From assembly GCF_904846415.1 (NCBI RefSeq), contig NZ_CAJHAR010000009.1:51795-115794 (forward strand): DNA of 64,000 bases. Direction: 5' to 3'. This DNA is from Psychrobacter piscatorii. GTDB taxonomy: Bacteria; Pseudomonadota; Gammaproteobacteria; Pseudomonadales; Moraxellaceae. Below the pieces are notes generated by a model that worked only from the letters and a program-made list of their open reading frames with translations, had not been told where the DNA came from and did no database searches. The translations under genes and the position numbers were made by a program. Below, piece after piece: positions 63,875-64,000 of this stretch; position 1 is the first letter of the stretch, and every line of letters begins with the position of its first letter.

Positions 63875-64000
63875 TTAGATTCAACATTGAAGTGCAACGC
63901 ACCCGAAGCTAGATTTTACCTCAAGCGGTGTTCTAAACCCTAGCACCTTTCTTGGTCGATTATTTAAACTGTCTTCAATCGACTGAACTAAGTGCCTGCA
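63875..64000 (-). mobile_element. Right end of an IS30-family insertion sequence (cut by window edge)
   Basis: The last 120 bp encode, on the minus strand, the C-terminus of an IS30-family transposase. The terminal inverted repeat of IS30 elements usually overlaps the transposase end, and ATTCAACATTGAAGTGCAAC at 63880-63899 is of that type, so the element boundary is probably near 63875-63880. The precise end and any target duplication cannot be fixed without the other end. Confidence 0.65.
63881..64000 (-). CDS. IS30-family transposase, C-terminal part
   Basis: 39 residues plus the stop codon are visible. LVQSIEDSLNNRPRKVLGFRTPLEV is the hallmark C-terminal block of IS30 transposases (LNNRPRK-LGF-TP-E), including the catalytic-domain end near the conserved Glu, and the reading ends with GCVALQC. 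The start and the DDE core lie beyond the window, so intactness is unknown. Confidence 0.82.
   Translation of the reverse strand, partial: CRHLVQSIEDSLNNRPRKVLGFRTPLEVKSSFGCVALQC

Overview
The window looks like a stretch of chromosome from a Psychrobacter-like gammaproteobacterium (Moraxellaceae). This is inferred from protein character, moderate-to-low GC by eye, the LPS/partition block rsmG-parA-parB-exbB-exbD-msbA-lpxK-kdsB-holB-pilZ, and a short dispersed repeat of the type I associate with Psychrobacter. No rRNA, tRNA, CRISPR array or prophage is visible. The only mobile-element sign is the 3' end of an IS30-family transposase at the right edge.

Layout. 1-7.8 kb: small catabolic units: a D-amino-acid-dehydrogenase-like flavoenzyme with a RidA deaminase, a crotonase-fold protein without the usual glutamates, a VOC enzyme divergent from a LysR regulator, and a glycerate unit (GntP permease plus glycerate kinase). 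8.1-9.5 kb: ribosomal operon rpsF-rpsR-rplI behind a clear promoter and a leader hairpin that fits the known S6:S18 autoregulatory motif. 9.6-16.8 kb: GYF/RDD membrane protein, PEP synthase ppsA divergent from its regulator ppsR, a lipoprotein and soluble transhydrogenase sthA. 16.8-23.3 kb: an envelope-export block (two ABC-2 permeases, HlyD-type adaptor, YihY protein, TolC-family protein) with no ATPase. 23.8-28.5 kb: glycerol kinase with inserts, a glycine-zipper protein, an EEP-family nuclease/phosphatase and a TetR regulator.

28.5-41 kb is the most unusual part: a co-directional cluster on the minus strand encoding three exported DUF11-type proteins (1044, 154 and 699 residues), a 1768-residue protein with N-terminal DUF11/SdrD_B-like domains and a long C-terminal beta-barrel-like region, and a small exported protein. 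The two large DUF11 proteins share a two-cysteine C-terminal module. The 699-residue protein and the barrel protein share an N-terminal motif. Long perfect hairpins without U-tracts follow three of the genes. I read this as a candidate self-contained surface-structure system.

41.4-46 kb: aceE-aceF of pyruvate dehydrogenase, without lpd or pdhR. 46-48.6 kb: OmpW-like porin, a zinc-ribbon/TM micro-protein and a Kv-type channel that itself ends in a CPHC half-ribbon. 48.7-53.5 kb: TerD-family protein, WYL regulator and Lon-like protease, with an 11-bp tandem repeat array upstream of the WYL gene. 53.8-63.8 kb: rsmG, parA, parB, exbB, exbD, msbA, lpxK, kdsB, holB and pilZ, which combine chromosome partition, energised envelope transport, lipid A/KDO synthesis, clamp loading and type IV pilus function.
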